DNA of 64,000 nucleotides. It comes from Bartonella bovis 91-4. GTDB lineage: Bacteria; Pseudomonadota; Alphaproteobacteria; Rhizobiales; Rhizobiaceae. Below are positions 41,091 through 52,007 of the stretch, piece after piece. The position numbers and the translations under genes are program-made. The stretch is from assembly GCF_000384965.1 (NCBI RefSeq), contig NZ_CM001844.1:1503667-1567666 (forward strand). Direction: 5' to 3'. Under the pieces are notes generated by a model. It did no database searches and was not told the origin of the DNA. It saw only the letters and a list, made by a program, of their open reading frames with translations. The stretch's first letter is position 1, and each line of letters opens with the position of its first letter.

Positions 41091-43013
41091 ATGCATCCAA
41101 TCATGGTGGCAGAAATTGGTGACCACAGCAAACATCTAATAGACCACCCCCTCAACGGTAAGTTTGACATCACAGCCTTTCCAAAAGCTGTCTCCATCTG
41201 TATTCGTACACTTTCTAGCACACGTAACTTTGAAGTTACTTTTAACAAAAGCAAATCATCTATGGACGACAATTATGCTTATGTTCGCCCACCAACATTA
41301 CCACAATACATAACACAAAAAAATGTTGCCATTACCCGCGCACTGGGAGATTGCATAGCACTGTACAAAGCATGGCATGATCCCCACATTCATGTTCAGT
41401 TTGCCCCAATACAACCAGAAGCACGTGTTGTTTTTGACGCTCTTGAGCAAACACGCATTGAAGCAATCGGCACTTTAGCAATGGAAGGAATTGCTCAAAA
41501 TCTTGATACAATGCTCGCCGATAAATACCAAAAAAAACATTACCAAATGGTGCGCCATCAAAATGAAGCTCCTCTACAAGATGCACTTGCACTTTTACTG
41601 CGTGAAAAGATAACAAAACGCCCCCCTCCGCAAGAAGCTGGGCTTATATTAGAATTATGGCGTCAATCAATTGAACAAAAAGCTGCAATAGAACTACATG
41701 AGCTTACATATCATATTTATGACCAAAAAGCTTTTGCACGTATTGCTTATCAAATGCTTATTGCATTAAAAATTGCCGACCAATTAAATGAAAATTTTAA
41801 CCAGACGTGCAATAAAAAACCAAACAATGATCTTAAAATAAAAAATCAAGATAAAGAAGAAAACGAAAGCGCACAGTACTCTCAAAATAAAGAGCAAAAA
41901 ATAACTGACCAAAACAATGATAGCTATAAAGAGGAAACAAAAGCCTCTCAGTTAAGCAATGATGATATAACCCAAGAAAAGTTAGAGAATCCTTGGAAAC
42001 AAAAACGAAAGAAATTTAAATATTCTTCCAATATTTGTCAGCCAATGGAAAAACTTGCCGATTATAAAGTTTTCACGCGTCAATTTGATGAAATTTTAGA
42101 AGCGACTCATTTTTGTTCGGAAAGCGAATTAGATCATTTACGTCATTGTCTTGATAAACAATTAAATCACCTCCAAAACATTGTTACACGCTTAGCAAAC
42201 CGTCTGCAACGGCGTCTTATGGCACAACAAAACCGCTCTTGGCATTTTGATCTTGAAGAAGGACATCTCGATACAGCACGACTTGCACGCCTCATTATCG
42301 ATCCAATGCAATCACTTTCTTTTAAAAAAGAACACGATACACACTTTCGTGATACCGTTGTTTCATTGCTCATTGATAATTCAGGATCAATGCGAGGGCG
42401 ACCAATTACTGTCGCAGCAAGTTGTGCTGATATTTTAGCGCAAACACTTGAACGCTGCAAAGTCAAAGTTGAAATTTTAGGCTTTACCACTAAAGCTTGG
42501 AAAGGCGGTCAAGCCCGTAAAGAATGGAATAACCAAAATAAACCCGATAACCCAGGGCGTTTAAATGATTTGCTCCATATCATCTACAAAAGCGCTGATA
42601 CACCATGGCGTCGTGCCCGACGTAATTTAGGCCTAATGATGCAAGAAGGATTGCTTAAAGAAAACATTGATGGTGAAGCACTTATTTGGGCGCATCAGCG
42701 CCTTCTATCACGACACGAATCTCGCCGTATCCTTATGGTCATTTCTGATGGTGCACCAATTGATGATTCGACACTTTCTGTTAACCCTAGTTCTTATCTT
42801 AAAAAGCATTTGCATGCTGTTATCCAAGAAATTCAAACACATTCACCTATAGAATTAATTGCCATTGGCATTGGTCATGATGTCACACGCTATTATCAAC
42901 GCGCTGTGACAATCATCAACGTCGAAGAACTAGCTGATGCCGTGACCGAACAATTAGCAACACTCTTTGATCCCAAAAAACCTAACTGCTCACACTATGT
43001 TTTTAAAAGATAA
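41091..43013 (+). CDS. cobT: CobT, VWA-domain subunit of aerobic cobaltochelatase
   Basis: CobT is the partner of CobS: a von Willebrand A protein that couples the AAA+ ring to the chelatase subunit. The 640-residue protein has an N-terminal helical domain, an acidic Gln/Asn/Lys-rich linker (about 245-315) and a C-terminal VWA domain with the MIDAS motif DNSGS at about 429-433 and SDGAPIDD near 550. Start choice is open: ATG 41091 lies right against AAGGG, ATG 41103 is 12 nt away. The low-complexity linker differs in composition from the rest and is expected to be disordered, as in other CobT proteins. Confidence 0.9.
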   Translation: MHPIMVAEIGDHSKHLIDHPLNGKFDITAFPKAVSICIRTLSSTRNFEVTFNKSKSSMDDNYAYVRPPTLPQYITQKNVAITRALGDCIALYKAWHDPHIHVQFAPIQPEARVVFDALEQTRIEAIGTLAMEGIAQNLDTMLADKYQKKHYQMVRHQNEAPLQDALALLLREKITKRPPPQEAGLILELWRQSIEQKAAIELHELTYHIYDQKAFARIAYQMLIALKIADQLNENFNQTCNKKPNNDLKIKNQDKEENESAQYSQNKEQKITDQNNDSYKEETKASQLSNDDITQEKLENPWKQKRKKFKYSSNICQPMEKLADYKVFTRQFDEILEATHFCSESELDHLRHCLDKQLNHLQNIVTRLANRLQRRLMAQQNRSWHFDLEEGHLDTARLARLIIDPMQSLSFKKEHDTHFRDTVVSLLIDNSGSMRGRPITVAASCADILAQTLERCKVKVEILGFTTKAWKGGQARKEWNNQNKPDNPGRLNDLLHIIYKSADTPWRRARRNLGLMMQEGLLKENIDGEALIWAHQRLLSRHESRRILMVISDGAPIDDSTLSVNPSSYLKKHLHAVIQEIQTHSPIELIAIGIGHDVTRYYQRAVTIINVEELADAVTEQLATLFDPKKPNCSHYVFKR

Positions 43014-43156
43014 AATTATGATAAATGATTTGCATGCACCAAACATTTAAATAAGCACGCATTGCAAATGCCCTTATTTTCGAAAATATACTAAAATCTT
43101 ACCATTTTTATAGATCGATACGATAAATTTTGAAAAACTAAAGAGAAACTTGCTTT

Positions 43157-43810
43157 TTAGTAGTGTGCTGAAAGTGAAGCCCTAAAACTTCTCAAAATTG
43201 TACCATAAGGCGCAAGCATAACCAAACTCATCACTATTTTGACCGAAAAATCACCACAAGCAAGCGAGAACCAAACTGGAACACCAAACCCAAAAAATAT
43301 TGTGTTATCCACGATAGAACCATCAACATAATCTGTCATGTAATCAACAAAGCTAAAATGACTAGAAAAAGCAATAGCAAAAAACAATACCGTATCCAAA
43401 GCTGAGCCAGCTAATGCTGCTGCCAAAGGTGCCTTCCACCACGTTTTACGTCGCAAAGGTGTAAAAACCAAAATATCAAGCAATTGTGCAAATAAAAATG
43501 CCATACTAGAAGCAATTGCAAGCCGTGGCGTAACTAATACCCAAGAAACAAAAAAAGCCGTTATAAAACCAGCATACACCACGCGCCGTGCCGCAACTGG
43601 ACCATAAAAACGATTCGTTAAATCATTAATCAAAAAAGCAATTGGGTAGGTAAAAGCCCCATAGGTCAAGATCTCATTCAAATTAAACCAGTAGATAGGA
43701 TATTGAACCAAAATATTGGAAGCAGTTACCGCTAAACACATTGCAAAACTTGCAAAAATAATATGTTTTTTTCTTTGCTGTGCTACTAAAGATTTACAGG
43801 TTGAAGACAT
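43157..43810 (-). CDS. queuosine precursor transporter (YhhQ/VUT family)
   Basis: This family takes up preQ0/preQ1 for tRNA queuosine. The protein has about 217 residues and six predicted helices. The conserved ending of helix 2 and loop, YPIAFLINDLTNRFYG, and the helix with FLFAQLLDILVF match the VUT group. ATG 43810 was chosen because the alternative start (TTG 43846) has no ribosome site. It lies alone between cobT (convergent) and rpmB (same strand). No preQ1 riboswitch-like structure was seen in the 120 bp upstream. Confidence 0.82.
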   Translation of the reverse strand: MSSTCKSLVAQQRKKHIIFASFAMCLAVTASNILVQYPIYWFNLNEILTYGAFTYPIAFLINDLTNRFYGPVAARRVVYAGFITAFFVSWVLVTPRLAIASSMAFLFAQLLDILVFTPLRRKTWWKAPLAAALAGSALDTVLFFAIAFSSHFSFVDYMTDYVDGSIVDNTIFFGFGVPVWFSLACGDFSVKIVMSLVMLAPYGTILRSFRASLSAHY

Positions 43811-43929
43811 TCTTTGTAACCTGAGTAATAAATTCGAATCAATCAATAGTATGGCTAAATAACCAAAACCTTAAAACACACCCTTAAAAAACAAAAGCAA
43901 ATATTTTATTCGGCTTTAAACAAAATCAA

Positions 43930-44223
43930 TCAAGCTGCTTGTTCAGCTTTTTTCTTCATGATCTGGCGTTTTAATAAACGCGCACGTTGTGATAATTCTT
44001 TATCATCAGCTTTCACCAAAAAGCAATCAAGACCACCACGATGCTCAACTGAACGTAAAGCATGCGCTGAAATACGTAAACGGTAACTTTGCTGAAGCAC
44101 TTCCGAAATTAATGTCACATTGCAAAGATTTGGTAAAAAACGACGACGCGTTTTATTATTGGCATGGCTAACATTATTCCCATACTGAACTGCTTTTCCT
44201 GTTAATTCGCAGGCACGAGACAT
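43930..44223 (-). CDS. rpmB: 50S ribosomal protein L28
   Basis: L28 is a small protein of the large subunit. The 97 residues show the family blocks [35 protein letters not shown] and [20 protein letters not shown]. The length is typical for the alphaproteobacterial form. It is a single gene; the gap to divergent surf1 (310 bp) should hold its promoter. Confidence 0.94.
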   Translation of the reverse strand: MSRACELTGKAVQYGNNVSHANNKTRRRFLPNLCNVTLISEVLQQSYRLRISAHALRSVEHRGGLDCFLVKADDKELSQRARLLKRQIMKKKAEQAA

Positions 44224-44533
44224 AGACTTTACCCCTAAACTTTAAGAATTTTTAAATTCCAAATCCAGCAACACAAAACGGACGCCAAGCACACAAAATT
44301 CAACCTTGAACAAGCATCATTGGAAATGTGGGGGTTATAAGGCCTTGGTATTAAAAGGTCAAGCATTTTTGATATTTATTGATGCTTATTGATACTTATT
44401 TTGCCAATACTAACCATATTTTTGACAGTTCCATCACTAATATTACTGCCTTTTTTGACAAATACATTACTTACTTTTGCAAAAAAATGCATAAAATATT
44501 TTCTTTAAACGCTGAACATGTTAAAAAGAATTA
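44224..44533. other. 310-bp divergent gap between rpmB and surf1
   Basis: This should hold the promoters of both flanking genes. It contains three tandem 10-bp repeats (listed separately). No small reading frame or RNA gene is seen. In many Rhizobiales surf1 follows oxidase genes; none is present here. Confidence 0.5.
44371..44400 (+). repeat. three tandem 10-bp direct repeats
   Basis: GATATTTATT, GATGCTTATT and GATACTTATT follow each other without spacing at 44371-44380, 44381-44390 and 44391-44400 (consensus GATRYTTATT). The period is one helical turn. They lie about 150 bp from the start of either flanking gene and could be a protein-binding site. Confidence 0.6.
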
Positions 44534-45310
44534 ATGATTAAGATGAATCAATCTCCAACAAAATCTCAGAGCAAAAATATAAGCTTTTTTTCTATTTTGT
44601 TCGGCATTTTATGTATAGGCTTTTTTTTGCTCTTCAGTGCACTAGGCGTCTGGCAAGTACAACGACTAAATTGGAAAACAAATCTCATTGCCAGCGTTAA
44701 TCAGCGCATTCACCTACCCCCCATCAAAGCACCACCCCAAAATCAATGGAAGAGGATCACTTTTGATAAAGATGAATATCGACCCGTTACACTTACCGGA
44801 AATCTCTTAACAGATAAAAATATTTTTGTAACAGCTCTCACTCAAAACACCACAGGTTATTGGGTTTTAACCCCTTTACAAACAGCTGATAACACTCTGA
44901 CTTTTATAAATCGTGGTTTCATTCCTATGGATGCACGCCACCACTTTGAGCAAGAAAAAGCCTCACCTTATCCCCATTCTTCTACTAACATAGAACAGAT
45001 TACAATCACCGGTTTTTTACGTATGAGCGAAGGAGATGTAATATTTCCACGCAAAAATAACCCTGATCAAAATCTCTGGTATACACGCCAACTGCCCGCC
45101 ATGGCCCAAAAGTTAGGGCTCTCTAATGTGGCCCCTTATTTTATTGATGTTACGCAAAAAATAGCCACACAAGGAGATCTTCCTATTGTCGGACTAACAG
45201 TTGTACACTTTAACAATAATCACCTGAGCTATGCTCTAACGTGGTTTATTTTAGCAGCTGGTGTTTTGGGTGCATTCTTTTTTTTATTTTCAAAATATAA
45301 TAATAACTAA
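44534..45310 (+). CDS. SURF1-family cytochrome oxidase assembly protein
   Basis: SURF1 helps insert heme a into subunit I of heme-copper oxidases. The 258-residue protein has the standard two-helix layout: one helix near the N-terminus (about 16-40) ending in LGVWQVQRLNWK, a periplasmic domain with RPVTLTGNL and FINRGFIP, and a C-terminal helix in HLSYALTWFILAAGVLGA. It is not next to oxidase genes here, unlike the cyo- or cox-linked copies in many relatives. ATG 44534 has AAAGAA shortly upstream. Confidence 0.88.
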   Translation: MIKMNQSPTKSQSKNISFFSILFGILCIGFFLLFSALGVWQVQRLNWKTNLIASVNQRIHLPPIKAPPQNQWKRITFDKDEYRPVTLTGNLLTDKNIFVTALTQNTTGYWVLTPLQTADNTLTFINRGFIPMDARHHFEQEKASPYPHSSTNIEQITITGFLRMSEGDVIFPRKNNPDQNLWYTRQLPAMAQKLGLSNVAPYFIDVTQKIATQGDLPIVGLTVVHFNNNHLSYALTWFILAAGVLGAFFFLFSKYNNN

Positions 45311-45601
45311 AAAGCCCCACCCTAAAATCTACATTTCACAAAATAAAACTAAAACAACCTTTTCTTAAGAAGGGCGTGCACCGTTTTAAGATATTATCAA
45401 ATATTGCACTGGAAACTTTACAGACTTTTCTTGTTCTTTTCAAAGAAACTCACTCACACAGTTGCAAAGCTGACAATGAAAACAACCCCCTTTTCACTCT
45501 CTTCCCCTTATTTCTACAATAGGAGCAAACCAAACCTTTCATCAAACCACCCCCCATTCACACCCAAGTGATTCAGTGTAAGTGCTTATCAAAAATAAAT
45601 A
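45311..45601. other. gap between surf1 and the DUF1127 gene
   Basis: This 291-bp piece separates convergent genes. It is low complexity in places and holds no clear reading frame, RNA gene or terminator with a T-run. Together with 45755-45916 it frames the small DUF1127 gene. Confidence 0.45.
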
Positions 45602-45754
45602 TCAAAGAGATTTGCGCGAAAAACGCCACGCAATTGAACGAATATCACCCCGATTAATACCAAGATCATTGAGTTCATACGTTGAAAGATTATTTAATGC
45701 CTTAACTGTCCGACGATAACGGCGCCAAGAACCAAAAGACCGCAGAATGTTCAT
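45602..45754 (-). CDS. small DUF1127 protein
   Basis: A 50-residue basic protein. It begins MNILRSFGSWRRYRRTVKAL and contains LSTYELNDLGINRGDIRS, the DUF1127/YjiS pattern (L-S-x-x-E-L-x-D-I/L-G-I-x-R-x-D-I). ATG 45754 has TAGGT about 8 nt upstream. Proteins of this type in Agrobacterium and Rhodobacter have been linked to RNA binding, stress and nutrient-dependent regulation; the role here is unknown. The surrounding gap on each side shows no other gene. Confidence 0.82.
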   Translation of the reverse strand: MNILRSFGSWRRYRRTVKALNNLSTYELNDLGINRGDIRSIAWRFSRKSL

Positions 45755-45916
45755 GTTTTTTACCTAAATCTTATGTTAAATTTCTGAAGTTTATAGAATA
45801 GAGCAAATTTTACAAATAAGTTGTGCTATAATCACATAACTGACGTGCATTTATAGCATAAGAAATATGTCACCAAATTTCTTTCATTCTGCTGGTAAAT
45901 AAAAAACCATACCATT

Positions 45917-47533
45917 TTAATGGCGAAAATGGCGCACACCTGTAAAAACCATTGCCAAATCATGCGCATCAGCCGCTGCAATAACTTCCTTATCGCGCAT
46001 TGACCCACCGGGTTGAATAACTGCGGTTACACCAGCTTCAGCAGCTGACAATAAACCATCGGCAAAAGGAAAAAACGCATCCGATGCAACAACAGATCCC
46101 TTGGTTAAAGGCTTTGTTAAACCCATTCCTTTGGCGTTTTCTTCAGCTTTATGAACTGCAATTTTAGCTGAATCAAGACGGCTCATTTGACCAGCACCAA
46201 TACCCACTGTTGCACTGTTTTTTGCATAAACAATAGCGTTTGACTTCACATGTTTAACAACACGAAACGCAAATTGAAGGTCACGCATTTCATTTTGGCT
46301 GGGCGCTCGTTTTGTTACAACCTCAAGCTTCAAATCCTCAACCACCGCATTATCACGTGACTGCACTAAAACCCCTCCTGCAAGCGTTTTAAAAATTAGC
46401 CCTTCAGAACGCGGGTTAGGCATACCGCCCGTTATCAATAAGCGAAGATTTTTCTTCTGTGCAATGATCTCACGTGCTTCCATTGTCGCACCAGGAGCAA
46501 TAATCACTTCCGTAAAAAGCTTAACAATCTCTCTAGCACACTCTTCATCTAAAGGGCGATTTAAAGCAACAATCCCACCAAATGCTGATATATTATCACA
46601 TCTCAAGGCATTTAAATATGCTTCTTTTAAACTCTGCCCTTCAGCAACACCACAAGGATTGGCATGTTTAATAATAGCAACAGCAGCAGTTCTGCAAGAA
46701 TCAAATTCTGCCACAAGTTCAAATGCTGCATCAGCATCATTCATATTATTATAAGAAAGTTCTTTGCCTTGTAAAAGCGTCGCAGTTGCAACCCCAAAAC
46801 GTTTATCATGAGTACGATAAAATGCCGCCCGTTGATGTGGATTTTCCCCATAACGCATCACACTATCAAGATGACCAGAAAAACTCTTCCAAGGTGGCAT
46901 TTCAACTTTTAAATCTTGCGCAAACCAACCCGCTATCACTGCATCATAAGAAGCTGTATGCTCATAAGCGCGCGCTGCTAATTGACGACGCAATAAAAAG
47001 CTTAAACACCCATTGCACTTTTTTAATTCATCCAAAACCAAATCATAATCACAAACTGATGTCACAACACCCGTATAAGCATGGTTCTTAGCTGCCGCGC
47101 GAATCATTGCTGGGCCACCAATATCAATATTTTCAAGAATCGTTTGCGAATCTGCTCCAGATTGAATCGTTTCTTCAAAAGGATATAAATTAACCACAAC
47201 AAGATCAATTCCACAAATACCATATTCTTCCATAGAGGCTGCATGGTCTGGATCTTCTCTAACACCTAATAAAGCACCATGAATTAAAGGATGGAGTGTT
47301 TTAACACGCCCATCCATGATTTCCGGAAAACCTGTTATTTTAGCAACATCTTTCACCGGTAAACCAGCATCTTTTAATGCTTTGGATGTTCCCCCTGTTG
47401 AAATCAACTCAATCCCATAAGCATGAAGCGCTTGTGCAAACTCCACCAAACCAGTTTTATCAGAAACAGAAAGAAGAGCACGACGGACCTGATGAAGATC
47501 AGGAGCAGAATAATTTTTTGAAATAGCAGCCAT
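45917..47533 (-). CDS. purH: bifunctional purine biosynthesis protein PurH
   Basis: PurH does the last two steps of IMP synthesis: AICAR formyltransferase and IMP cyclohydrolase. The 538-residue protein has the N-terminal IMP cyclohydrolase (MGS-like) domain with [14 protein letters not shown] and [18 protein letters not shown], and the AICAR transformylase domain with the catalytic KHANPCGVA. The conserved C-terminal block [12 protein letters not shown] follows. No sign of decay. The heparinase-like gene lies upstream on the same strand after 160 bp, as in other Rhizobiales. Confidence 0.96.
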   Translation of the reverse strand: MAAISKNYSAPDLHQVRRALLSVSDKTGLVEFAQALHAYGIELISTGGTSKALKDAGLPVKDVAKITGFPEIMDGRVKTLHPLIHGALLGVREDPDHAASMEEYGICGIDLVVVNLYPFEETIQSGADSQTILENIDIGGPAMIRAAAKNHAYTGVVTSVCDYDLVLDELKKCNGCLSFLLRRQLAARAYEHTASYDAVIAGWFAQDLKVEMPPWKSFSGHLDSVMRYGENPHQRAAFYRTHDKRFGVATATLLQGKELSYNNMNDADAAFELVAEFDSCRTAAVAIIKHANPCGVAEGQSLKEAYLNALRCDNISAFGGIVALNRPLDEECAREIVKLFTEVIIAPGATMEAREIIAQKKNLRLLITGGMPNPRSEGLIFKTLAGGVLVQSRDNAVVEDLKLEVVTKRAPSQNEMRDLQFAFRVVKHVKSNAIVYAKNSATVGIGAGQMSRLDSAKIAVHKAEENAKGMGLTKPLTKGSVVASDAFFPFADGLLSAAEAGVTAVIQPGGSMRDKEVIAAADAHDLAMVFTGVRHFRH

Positions 47534-47693
47534 AAAGAGAGTCTAAAAATAAAAGGATTAAAATTCAAGCAAATTTATTATGTATTATTATAGAATATAT
47601 ATCTTTTCCAAAACACTAAAAGAACATAACGCTTAAATCTTTTAATCTATAAATAATAAAACCATCTTGCTTTCATTATCAGTAAGCATATTA

Positions 47694-49418
47694 CTACTCT
47701 GACTCAAGGCGGACAAAACGCCAATGAATTTTTTCTGTCAATGCAGGACGCAAATATAAAACAATTTGCTGCGTACTTTGTGGACCTTCTAATTCAGCAA
47801 AATCAATCGAATCCTCTAAATAAATATCCGTATCAGGCGACATAAAATGCCACATCCGCCTACCTTCCACAACCAAATGCACAGACTCTCCATTATGGAT
47901 AACCTCAACTTTGGGATGAAGATGGAACCGAACTGCCACACAACTGGGCTCATTGAAATCAGTCTTACGTCTATTTGACTGAGCAGTGTGTGGCATAAAA
48001 AAACGATCAAATCCCTCAATAGTCGCTCCGTTTGTCGTTAAAGTAAGACCCCGCTCATGAACAAGATTAAAAGGTCGCACATAACCATCATGGCACGCAA
48101 CAAAACCAATCTTCTCTGCTCCTTCTATACGTTGCACTTTAACATTTGTCGGTCCTTCAAGTAATAGGGAAGTATTTGGGCTCTTTCTTTTGCGAAAAAT
48201 GCCCACCGAACAATCATTGACTGTTGCTGTTGAATGTGCCGCTGTGATACGCCCGAAATGACGATACTCCTCATCACCATAAGGAGCAATACCCGCATTG
48301 ATAATAAAGCGTTTTCCCTGAGAAGACATCTCAAATGACAAACACCCCGAACAAGCATACTGTGAAGCACAATGTGGTGGAAATTTTCCCGTATCTGCAA
48401 GCACAATTGTTTGATTAGCCTGCAAACGCTGAAAACCAGAATAACGTGCATAGCTAAAAGGATTTCCCCCTGTTTCATCAAAATCTAAAATAGCCGATAG
48501 GTGCTCCGAGATAATAGGACCAACCCCATTAAAATGTGCAAGTGTTCGATCTTCATGGATAAAAAATCGCAAAGCTGGTAACATACGCTCAACTGAATCA
48601 ATTAAAATACGTGGCACCGTTTCATTGCTACGCTTGTAAAGATCACGCAAAGATAATAAATCTAGCAACAAACTGAGCAAAATAGCAGGATTGCGTGAAA
48701 TATGCCCCCCATCGATAAGAATTTGATGCGAAAGCTCATAGATAAGATAAGTTTGCACTTTCTTCTTTATCGAAGCACAAACAGGCAAAGCTAAAGAAGC
48801 AAATACTAAAGCGATCACCGCTTGTAAACGTTGATCATTTTCTTCCATACTGCGAATTGATATACGTAAATAACGAAACTGGAAGCCAAGAGAATGTAAA
48901 AAACGCTTTTCAAACTGTTTACTCGCACCATCCAATAATATTTGCGAATGACAAATCCATACAATCAAACGTCGCGCAACAACTTCCCCACTCCAAGGAA
49001 GCCCTTTTATTTTCTTACCACTGTGGTCAAGCCAATCTTCTAATAAAGAACGCGCATGTGCTATAGCCAATGGATTGCGTGCTACCGTCATATGCCGCAA
49101 CCAATGAAAATCATGAAGTGCTGCTTCCCATTCTGGCGTTGGTGGAACTACTGTAAAAGGCGAAAGACAACAAGACTGAACAACCCGACCAGCAAAAGCA
49201 AAACGGCCATGGTAAAATTCATGCGCTACTTTTGAATCAGCTAAGTGTAAATCAATGGGGTGCGCTAAAATTCTTTGCGGATGAAAACCCAAAAATCGCC
49301 AACGAAATAAAGGTCCCATCCATAAACGCCGTAGAGATTGTAGCACTTTATACACAAAAACTGATGTCTTTATCTGATGACTTCCCACCGCAATCGCCAC
49401 ACTTATCTCTCCAGTCAT
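47694..49418 (-). CDS. heparinase II/III-like protein
   Basis: A predicted polysaccharide lyase-like protein of the heparinase II/III family, typical of Rhizobiales near purH. The 574 residues begin with an alpha-toroid-type helical domain (about 90-330) with RNPLAIAHARSLLEDWL, and end in a beta-sandwich domain. The block GHISRNPAILLSLLLDLLSL lies in the helical part and ITAAHSTATVNDCSVGIF in the heparinase domain, the latter with a conserved histidine. No signal peptide is obvious. The substrate is unknown; a role in handling periplasmic or envelope glycans is an inference. Confidence 0.82.
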   Translation of the reverse strand: MTGEISVAIAVGSHQIKTSVFVYKVLQSLRRLWMGPLFRWRFLGFHPQRILAHPIDLHLADSKVAHEFYHGRFAFAGRVVQSCCLSPFTVVPPTPEWEAALHDFHWLRHMTVARNPLAIAHARSLLEDWLDHSGKKIKGLPWSGEVVARRLIVWICHSQILLDGASKQFEKRFLHSLGFQFRYLRISIRSMEENDQRLQAVIALVFASLALPVCASIKKKVQTYLIYELSHQILIDGGHISRNPAILLSLLLDLLSLRDLYKRSNETVPRILIDSVERMLPALRFFIHEDRTLAHFNGVGPIISEHLSAILDFDETGGNPFSYARYSGFQRLQANQTIVLADTGKFPPHCASQYACSGCLSFEMSSQGKRFIINAGIAPYGDEEYRHFGRITAAHSTATVNDCSVGIFRKRKSPNTSLLLEGPTNVKVQRIEGAEKIGFVACHDGYVRPFNLVHERGLTLTTNGATIEGFDRFFMPHTAQSNRRKTDFNEPSCVAVRFHLHPKVEVIHNGESVHLVVEGRRMWHFMSPDTDIYLEDSIDFAELEGPQSTQQIVLYLRPALTEKIHWRFVRLESE

Positions 49419-49503
49419 TCTTTATCAAACAAAATGCCTAACCATTTTTTTATTAAACATAATGAATAGTGAATGTCGGCGATTTACGTAAATGAAACGT
49501 TAA

Positions 49504-50871
49504 TTAAGCCACCTTGCGTAAACGTGCTGCAAAAAAACCATCCATTCCAAATAACAGCGGGTCCTTAATATTACAATCATCATAGCAACAATCAGCAGGC
49601 GTTGTGCGCAAAGTACCATTAGAAGATAGCAAATGCTTCATAGAACCCATCTCCTCTGCTAAAATAGGCTCTAAAACAATATCATCACGCGCAGACAAAA
49701 TCTTTTCAATAAGGTCTTCCCCCTCTTCTTTCGCCAATGAGCAATTGGAAAAAATAATGCGTCCACCCTTTTTCACAAAAGCAATTGCCACTAAAAGTAA
49801 ATCATATTGTACAGCCGCCAATTTAGCGATATCGTCAAGCGATTTAGTCCATAAAATATCTGGATGACGGCGTATCGTCCCCGTAGAAGAACAAGGCGCA
49901 TCAAGAAGAACAGCATCAAAAAGCTGCTCAGAATAAAAATCTCTCATATCACCAGTCCAATAATGCACTGACAAATGAAGTCGATCCATATTTTCTTTTA
50001 AACGTTCTAACCGATTAACTGAACTTTCAACAGCAGTTACATCTGCCCCTTGTAAAACCAATTGTGCTGTTTTTCCACCAGGGCTTGCACAAAAATCAAC
50101 AACACGTTTGCCACGAATATCTCCTAATAAACAAGCAGGTAATGCTGCTGCAAAATCTTGAATCCACCAAGCCCCTTGCGCATATCCTGGTAAATCAGCC
50201 ACAGGGCCATCTAAAGTGCCAAGCCGAATCGAACCATTAGGCAAAACAATACCCCCAAGCTGCTTTGCCCAACCAACGCTGTCTGATTTTACAGTCAAAT
50301 CAAACAATGGTGCTTTGTTTTGTATCGCTAAAATCTGATGCGCCTTATCAACCCCATATGTTGACACCAAAAGCTGCCCGAACCAAGATGGAACATCTTT
50401 AATGGTTGGCTCTTGCATGCGCAAACACACCGCTTTACGTGCAAAATTGCGTAAAATAGCATTCACTAACCCTGAAAAACGGCGTATACGGGGATCAATT
50501 TTAGCCATTTGCACCGCTAAATCAATTGCCGCATGATCAGGAATATCAAGATAAAGAATTTGCGCTGCACTGACATGTAAAAGATGCTGAAGTGGCAATG
50601 CTTGAAGCGGCAAAGGTCGTTTTAAAAAACGTGATAAAGCAGCTGTAATCTGACCTCTATGACGCAAAGCTGCCATTAAAATAGCTCGACACAATAAGCG
50701 ATCACGATGTGAAAGTTTTAAATAATGTGGATGTCCATATTCATGGTCGGTCAAACCAGAAAGAGATTTATGCTTATCAAGTACCACACTTAAAAGACGG
50801 GCACAAACTTGGCGAACAACCAATCCCGGAACACTCTTTTCAGACATACATTCCGCTTTTTTATTTTGCAC
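49504..50871 (-). CDS. rsmB: 16S rRNA m5C967 methyltransferase RsmB
   Basis: RsmB methylates C967 of 16S rRNA. The 455-residue protein has an N-terminal NusB-like RNA-binding domain (about 10-145) and a methyltransferase domain with the SAM motif VVDFCASPGGKTAQL, the DAPCSSTGTIRRHPDI motif with one conserved cysteine and SNCSLAKEEGEDL with the other. The start is GTG 50871, preceded by AGAGGTG at about 6 nt; an ATG at 50847 lacks such a site. It follows htpX after 33 nt and is likely co-transcribed. Confidence 0.92.
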   Translation of the reverse strand: MQNKKAECMSEKSVPGLVVRQVCARLLSVVLDKHKSLSGLTDHEYGHPHYLKLSHRDRLLCRAILMAALRHRGQITAALSRFLKRPLPLQALPLQHLLHVSAAQILYLDIPDHAAIDLAVQMAKIDPRIRRFSGLVNAILRNFARKAVCLRMQEPTIKDVPSWFGQLLVSTYGVDKAHQILAIQNKAPLFDLTVKSDSVGWAKQLGGIVLPNGSIRLGTLDGPVADLPGYAQGAWWIQDFAAALPACLLGDIRGKRVVDFCASPGGKTAQLVLQGADVTAVESSVNRLERLKENMDRLHLSVHYWTGDMRDFYSEQLFDAVLLDAPCSSTGTIRRHPDILWTKSLDDIAKLAAVQYDLLLVAIAFVKKGGRIIFSNCSLAKEEGEDLIEKILSARDDIVLEPILAEEMGSMKHLLSSNGTLRTTPADCCYDDCNIKDPLLFGMDGFFAARLRKVA

Positions 50872-50904
50872 AATAACACCTCTACACCTCCCCCTTTTAA
50901 AATA

Positions 50905-51921
50905 TTATGATCGAGGCTTTTTAAAGTTCTGATGACGAAGCCAAGAAGGACGATCTGTTGTACGCCGAAGAGCACCCCTTTCCTGATGATTAAGAGCATT
51001 GTTTTGAGTGCTAAAATTTAAATCTTTATTCTTTAAATCCAAACCACTTCCTTTTTCATCAAATATATTCATTTCCTCGGCTTGTTTATAAAGAGCTGCA
51101 ATACGATTTGCAGTCGCTGGATGAGTAGAAAAAAGGCTATCAGCCCCTTCACCTTTTAAAGGATTAATAATAAACATATGAGCCGTTGCCGGATTATGCT
51201 CTGCCTCTTCATTATGCACCATATGCCCCCCACCTGCAATCTTACCTAAAGCCGAAGCTAACCATAAGGGATTACCACATATTTCAGCTCCACGCCGATC
51301 AGCAGCATATTCACGTGTGCGGCTAATAGCCATTTGTACTAACATAGCTACAAAAGGCGCCACAAATAGAGCAATAAAACCACCAAGTACCCCAGCTCCA
51401 TGCGACTGCTCTGAAGAATTGCGCTGCCCTCCCATCAATAAAGCAAAATTACCAAGCATAGAAATGGCCCCTGCAATTGTTGCGCTAAGAGTCATGATCA
51501 GTGTATCATGATGTTGAATATGCGCTAATTCATGCGCCATGACCCCAGCAATTTCTTCTGGACTTAACCGTTCTAACAGCCCTGTACTCGCAACAACAGC
51601 TGCATTATGCGGATTGCGCCCTGTAGCAAAAGCATTGGGTTGCTCATTGTTCATAATATAGACCTTCGGCTGAGGAAGAGAAGCTTTTTTTGCCAATTCA
51701 CGCACAATCTTATAATAAACAGGTGCTAAATGCTGATCCACTTCACGCGCACCATACATACGCAAAACTATTTTATCCGAATTCCAATAAGAAAAAAAGT
51801 TTAACCCCCCTGCCATCAAAAGCGCAATAACCATACCCTTGCTTCCTGCGATAAGATAACCAACCCCCATAAAAAGAGTAGTCATAAAAGCCACAAGTAT
51901 TGCTGTGCGCAGAATATTCAT
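50905..51921 (-). CDS. htpX: membrane metalloprotease HtpX
   Basis: HtpX is an inner-membrane zinc protease that works with FtsH in membrane protein quality control. The 338-residue protein has two N-terminal helices (about 5-45), the zinc site HELAH at about 130-134 ([14 protein letters not shown]), two more helices in the middle (about 145-200), and the third ligand Glu in [13 protein letters not shown]. The last 60 residues are polar and rich in Asn, Lys and Arg. It heads the htpX-rsmB unit and lies divergent from the SdhAF4 gene. Confidence 0.94.
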   Translation of the reverse strand: MNILRTAILVAFMTTLFMGVGYLIAGSKGMVIALLMAGGLNFFSYWNSDKIVLRMYGAREVDQHLAPVYYKIVRELAKKASLPQPKVYIMNNEQPNAFATGRNPHNAAVVASTGLLERLSPEEIAGVMAHELAHIQHHDTLIMTLSATIAGAISMLGNFALLMGGQRNSSEQSHGAGVLGGFIALFVAPFVAMLVQMAISRTREYAADRRGAEICGNPLWLASALGKIAGGGHMVHNEEAEHNPATAHMFIINPLKGEGADSLFSTHPATANRIAALYKQAEEMNIFDEKGSGLDLKNKDLNFSTQNNALNHQERGALRRTTDRPSWLRHQNFKKPRS

Positions 51922-52007
51922 TGCTTTAAAACTCCACGATAATGCGTAATAATATCTTATCTATATGATAAGGATTTTTTGATTCTTCAATGGAAGAAAG
52001 GTATAAA

